DNA from: Anseranas semipalmata | Lineage: Eukaryota > Chordata > Aves > Anseriformes > Anseranatidae | DNA length: 64,000 nucleotides | Direction of reading: 5' to 3' | Assembly: GCA_013399115.1 (NCBI GenBank) | Contig: VXAA01003991.1 | Coordinates: 7,714-71,713 of the forward strand | In this document: piece after piece, positions 59,390 to 64,000 of the stretch | How positions within the stretch are numbered: the first letter of the stretch is position 1 | How the letters are laid out: each line of letters opens with the position of its first letter | Notes under the pieces: model-generated | What the model was told of the DNA's origin: nothing | What the model saw: only the letters and a program-made list of their open reading frames with translations | The model's database searches: none | Translations under genes and position numbers: made by a program

Positions 59390-62098
59390 AAGAATGAGGC
59401 TGCAAGCAGGTAGAAATGCACCAGTACTTTTACATATTCTCATATTTAATGTTTTTCTTGACCTTATTTTCCCTTTTATGTACCCTGTTTTGGTACTGTG
59501 AAACAAAAATTGCCATATGATAGGGAATTCAAAATATTATTTTTATATATACTTACATTCATCATGAGCAGGCTTTCCTGAGTACTGTGACCACCTCTCC
59601 CCTCTGAATGTTGCCTGAACTAAATATTGACTGGGGGTTATTTGGAATGGTAAGTGAGCTGCTGTGCCAATGTACAGAGCTATAGACAGCGGTGAGGTCC
59701 ACAACATCTAAACAACGTTTGTGTTCTCCTGAATTCCAGATTTTACAGCAAATGAGATACAAAAATGGGAAGATTCCTGTGAAATCACTATCCCATCTCT
59801 TATCTCTTCTGCGAAGGAGGTGATGAACAAAATGCTTGAGAAATATTTCCCTTAATTTATAAAATTACTTTGAAAATTTACTATTTCCTCATTCTTTCCC
59901 AGACACTTCTTTAAACAGAATGCTCAGAAATTAATGTGTGTTTCAGGCTATATATTCATGCAGGATGTGCAACTTAAATTATTTTATACAAATACCTTTT
60001 TGAGCTGTCACATCTTATCTTTGAAAAATTAATGATCATTGAGATTTGCCTATTAAATCTAAGCATAGTTAATGCCTTCAATGAAAGCAGGGAATATGTT
60101 ATGTGGTTTGTAACTGTCACCATAATTCCAAAATGAGTGGGTCTACTGAGGCCATTTTTCCATCGGTACTGACTGTAATAGTTCAACATACCTATAGAAA
60201 ATACTAGACATTGAGAAATATGTGAATTTCCTCCTGAGAAGTACCAAACTACTTCATGAATAAGGCTTGACATTTCTTTCCATTTCTTCAGTGTATACAT
60301 TTCCTCTGGGAAGTCAGAGGCATGATTAGTAAGACACTGAAAGGCAACCTTTCTACAGATGTTTTGCCAAGTCTCTGTTGAGACAATGATGTCTCCAAAA
60401 GTATTGACCAAGTACTGGGGAGATTCCAGAGAGACAGGATAAGGGATGGAGCTTAGTACTGAGGTGACATCCCACTCCCTGAGCCCCTACACCAAGAGCT
60501 GGCATCCCATTCAACTGCAATGTCTTTTTTAGGTAACTGAACTGATCCCACCACAAACCCTAGGGAGTGGCCACAGCACTTAAGAAATGCACAGTAAATG
60601 GACAGAAACGTATTAAATGCACTGGTAAATGGGAAAAAATATATATATTAGAGTACACATCTCCTTTTAAAGAGAATCCTTTAAAGTTAACTTTCATTTT
60701 TCTTCTGTAATTGCAAAATGATAGGTTTTCTTCAAAGGAAGCCTATCCACCAGGAACTATCTAAGGTTGCCTGCCATTTCATGTATTCTGTTGTAATATT
60801 TTCCCTCAGAGTAAGGAGCTGGCTACTCAGTGAGCAGTGCCCTGTGTTTATGTCAACCTTAGGCAGAGAAAACTGTTAAATGTGAAACTGGCTGATTGAC
60901 AAGACATCTGGCACACCCCAAATTACAACAGTGTCTTTTGCAGTAAGTGGGACACTGCAAAAAGCATTGTGCATTGCTAAAGAGACCATATGGTCTGTCT
61001 GCCTTAAAACACTATGCCAAGCCTTTTGGCGTGTCTGTGCATGTGCATAGATAGCTTAATTTAACTGTAACATTTGGGCATTTTTGTCATGCATCTCTTC
61101 AATGTCCAATATAATTGAACCATCTTCCTCTGTATGTATATCCTTGTCTCTGACATTTTAAAAAGGGTCAAGGAGCTCGTCAGTCTTCCTATGGTCAAGT
61201 CTAGACTTTCCGATGATCTCTGGCACCTGTTGCTCTTTCATCAATCGAAATGAGTCTAACATCAAATGTGTACAGAGACAGGCAGTACACCTCCACTTTT
61301 TTTTTTTTTTTCTGACTTATCACTGGAAAAGGACTATTCTAAATACTAACCAATACAAATGACTATTATCAAAATAAACTATTGCTATTTCTCCTAAGCA
61401 GAGCCCATCATTAGATCCAATGTAAAATCAAAACAGACTTTATGTATACAGTACCTGTGTATATTTCTTCAAATCTTTGCATACTCTAAATATTTATAAC
61501 AGATTTTTCATCTTACCTGTTCTAGCTTTTTCTACTTAATATTCTTATGCATTGCCATAGCAAGCTACCCCTGCAGTTTGTTTCATGACCTTCCCTGGCA
61601 CCTTCAACCATAGAACTGGTTTGTTCTGTATTTACTCCTTAAAACTCATTAGAAAATGTCAAATTACACTTAACAAATATCACGGACACATTGACACAGT
61701 CCTTTACCAGCCACCAGAAATAACTGAGTCTGAAAATTACTTCCTAGAATTTGGGTAGCCAACAGGATAAAGGAGTCAGTTCAAATTACAAAGAACAAAC
61801 CTGTTCTAGTAAGTGATTATCTCAAGAATTCCCACATAATTTCTTTAGCTATTTGGAGTCCAATAATCATTATATTTGCTCATTATTAATAATAATTATG
61901 CATACCAGCATATTTGTGAATGGAAATGGGGTATACTTGGATAAATTCTTTGTTAAACTTTTGGGGGTTTTGGAAAAACAAAGAGCATATGAACAAAGCA
62001 TTTAGATGGGGGACTATGGATCTTTATGGATGGCTCTTTATCGAAATTGCTAAATTGTTTCCTAATACACTCTTAAACTTGAACAAAATTGATCAACT
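59390..62098. other. Unique DNA without a confirmed gene
   Basis: Contains a 145-codon reverse frame (59974-60411) with no recognised domain, and a candidate conserved stretch at 60.74-61.28 kb. Confidence 0.5.
60740..61280. other. Candidate conserved non-coding element
   Basis: Non-repetitive and evenly composed, with a perfect 14-bp palindrome AGACCATATGGTCT (60983-60996) containing a CATATG E-box and words such as GGCTGATTGACAAG and TGCATGTGCATAGATAG. It has no long open frame. Inferred as enhancer-like from appearance only. Confidence 0.25.
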
Positions 62099-62100
62099 GC

Positions 62101-62228
62101 TCATAGAATCATAGAATCATAGAATATCCTGAGTTGGAAGGGACCCACAAGGATCACTGAGTCCAACTCCTGGCTCTGCAAAGGACCACTCAAAAATCAA
62201 ACTATATTTCTGAGACCGTTGTCCAATG
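62101..62228 (-). mobile_element. CR1 3'-end fragment
   Basis: Reverse-strand CR1 terminus: two to three CATAGAAT octamers, AATATCCTGAGTTGGAAGGG, ACCCACAAGGATCA, TGAGTCCAACTCCTGGCTC, then ACCGTTGTCCAATG. The terminal block matches the 15.7 and 28.6 kb copies, so it belongs to the same subfamily. About 125 bp remain. Confidence 0.95.
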
Positions 62229-62229
62229 T

Positions 62230-64000
62230 AACAAATGTAGCTCTTGCCTGTGTTAGCCAATGTTATTCAAAGAAAGAGTCCTCCTTATTGTATATACAAT
62301 TTAAGTATCAGGCATGAAGACTGAAAGCTGTATCTGTTTGTCATCCTTATCCATAAAGAACAAGAAGTGATGTGGTATGCTCCTGTATGTATATAACCTG
62401 GAGCAATACATGTCTCCAGCAGAACACCCACACACAATCTTCAGAGTTTGATCCTACACCAGTCACGCTTTATGGCCATACATATTGCTTTATAATAGTC
62501 CTTCTCTTCAGCAGCATTTAAATCATCAGCAGAAATGTCTTGGCTGCAAGCATTCACAGAAATTTTTCGCTTCGGGAGTTACAAGACAGAAAAAGGATCA
62601 GAGGGATGTTCTGAAAGGAGGCGTAAACTCTCACAGGAACATCCTAAAGCAGCATTGCTATGCCCAGAAGAACCAATCTGTTCTTATGCATAACTCAAAA
62701 GACCAAAAGTACAGCATGGGCCAGCCACAGCAAGGCCAGGAAAGGTGACCTTTTCTCTTTGTCACGTTTCTATAACCTGGATAAGGCAGGCTTTACATGC
62801 CTATATGCCAGTTCACTGGTGGATGAGTATACACTTTCAAACTTCAGGATGTTACAGATTGCTCTCATAGAACAATCTTATACTCAGGAAGCATGAGACT
62901 GATTAGAAATACCATAACAATTATTGGATTTGTTAAATAATTTTAAAATCACATCATTTTTAAAAATCTGAAATCTTAAGTGAGCTTTGCTTGAAGAAGA
63001 GTCCTTTTATTTTAAAACAGTAGGAGAAATCTTCATAGCTTCTAAAAAACAACATCACACAATTTTAAGCCTAAAATACTGCAGCTGTTTTTTTATTCAT
63101 TTCATATTACACTCACATCCATCTCTGAGTAATATTGTTTTTCCATTCTCTCTGCTATTTCATTTTTCACCCTGGATTTGTTTATTTGTTTGTTTTCCAG
63201 CTGATTTTTTCTTCTTTCTGCTTCATTATCCATAGCACTCTTAAGTGCAGCATAAAAGGCAGAATTTGAGTCTAATTTTCAAACCCATTGTGGGAAAGTA
63301 ATTAAGCAAAATATGTTTCTACATTCTTAACAGTATAATACCATAAACATTAGGAACACATTGATATTGTAGAGTGGCACTTACATATAATGGGAGAAAG
63401 CAAATCTTATCACATGAACCTTGTGTTTGAAGCACAGGACTAGTAAGGTCAGACCTTGAGAGCAAGCCAAACTTCAAAGAACACAAGCAAAACTGATCAA
63501 TATTGTAGTTATACTCCTTTGGAAAGTTTCCTCTGCCCTCTAAATTTATAGTATGAGGGGGTACTCAACCCTGGGAGGTGCCACTGGAAGCAGGCAAAAA
63601 TGTGGCAAGAGAGAGTCTGGCTTTATACAGTCTGGCTTTTCTACAAGAATACTACATTTTTGTTAAGAGAGCACAGGGCATTTATTGTTTGTTTATTTGT
63701 TCATTTTTTCCTATATTGAAAATTATTTAACAGCATATGAAAAAGAGCAAAAACTTTCAGGAGTTAGGTGTGGAAAGGGGACTCTGTGTCATAAAGTTCT
63801 AGTTTACTTCTGATTAATATAACCAAATAACATAATCTTTTCCAGTCCCATATCAGATTCCTTTTCAAGACTTGTATAGTTTATTTCCCCGTATTATTCT
63901 TTTGGAAAGCCACATTCCTCCAAATGTTCTAAATGTCATTCTGATTTTCAGCCCAGAACTACTCCTGGTCCATTTTTGTAGATCTGTTCATGTGTCAACA
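62230..64000. other. Unique DNA without a confirmed gene
   Basis: Short frames at 62485-62896 overlap each other and show no motif that I recognise. Nothing else assignable. Confidence 0.5.

Noticed and set aside
59974..60411. 145-codon reverse frame
   Set aside because: No recognisable domain and no splice or promoter context. At this AT content, roughly one frame of this size is expected by chance in 64 kb.
1..64000. tRNA, snRNA, rRNA genes, CRISPR arrays and mitochondrial inserts
   Set aside because: Looked for tRNA B-box words, U6-like words, regular spacer arrays and recognisable rRNA or mitochondrial text by eye and saw none. Weak or degraded copies could be missed without a covariance-model search.

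Overview
The window looks like an AT-rich, gene-poor stretch of a bird genome, either intergenic or a large intron. The main evidence is about sixteen fragments of CR1 non-LTR retrotransposons on both strands. Most have the avian 3' end, with a CTTCCAAC-type block followed by tandem ATTCTATG octamers (CATAGAAT on the reverse strand). There are also two solo LTRs with target-site duplications: one resembles avian ERVL LTRs, the other has class II (ERVK/alpharetrovirus-like) architecture. I see no bacterial features such as operons or CRISPR, no rRNA or tRNA gene, and no complete protein-coding gene.

Layout. 0-8 kb: an internally deleted CR1 at the left edge, then unique AT-rich DNA with a long homopurine pentamer array (3.13-3.33 kb) and an AT tract (6.84-6.97 kb). 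8-10.6 kb: three reverse-strand CR1 fragments. 12.6-14.06 kb: the longest CR1 copy, with recognisable but disabled reverse transcriptase. 15.7-16.2 kb: a CR1 3' end. 18.3-19.1 kb: a second internally deleted CR1. 20.5-21.1 kb: an old reverse-strand CR1. 21.67-24.39 kb: a cluster of reverse-strand exon-like blocks with splice-site context, read as possible exons or an unprocessed pseudogene of an unidentified protein. 26.2-26.7 kb: a reverse CR1 with seven 3' octamers. 28.6-29.45 kb: a CR1 split by a 270-bp solo LTR flanked by a 6-bp duplication. 35.3 kb: a short CR1 in a TC microsatellite. 36.64-37.28 kb: a 639-bp ERVL-like solo LTR with a 5-bp duplication. 38.5 kb: a CCTCT array holding a 95-bp assembly gap. 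42.8 kb: a TTTTC array. 49.8-50.25, 53.9-54.4, 59.2 and 62.1 kb: further CR1 pieces.

Nothing here forms a pathway. The coding signal is either retrotransposon remnant or the unproven 21.7-24.4 kb cluster. Several stretches (about 41.37-41.60, 46.94-47.29, 49.19-49.65, 53.28-53.58 and 60.74-61.28 kb) have the look of conserved non-coding elements, but this is judged by eye and needs a multi-bird alignment. Boundaries of CR1 fragments are approximate, and family names were not confirmed by a database search.
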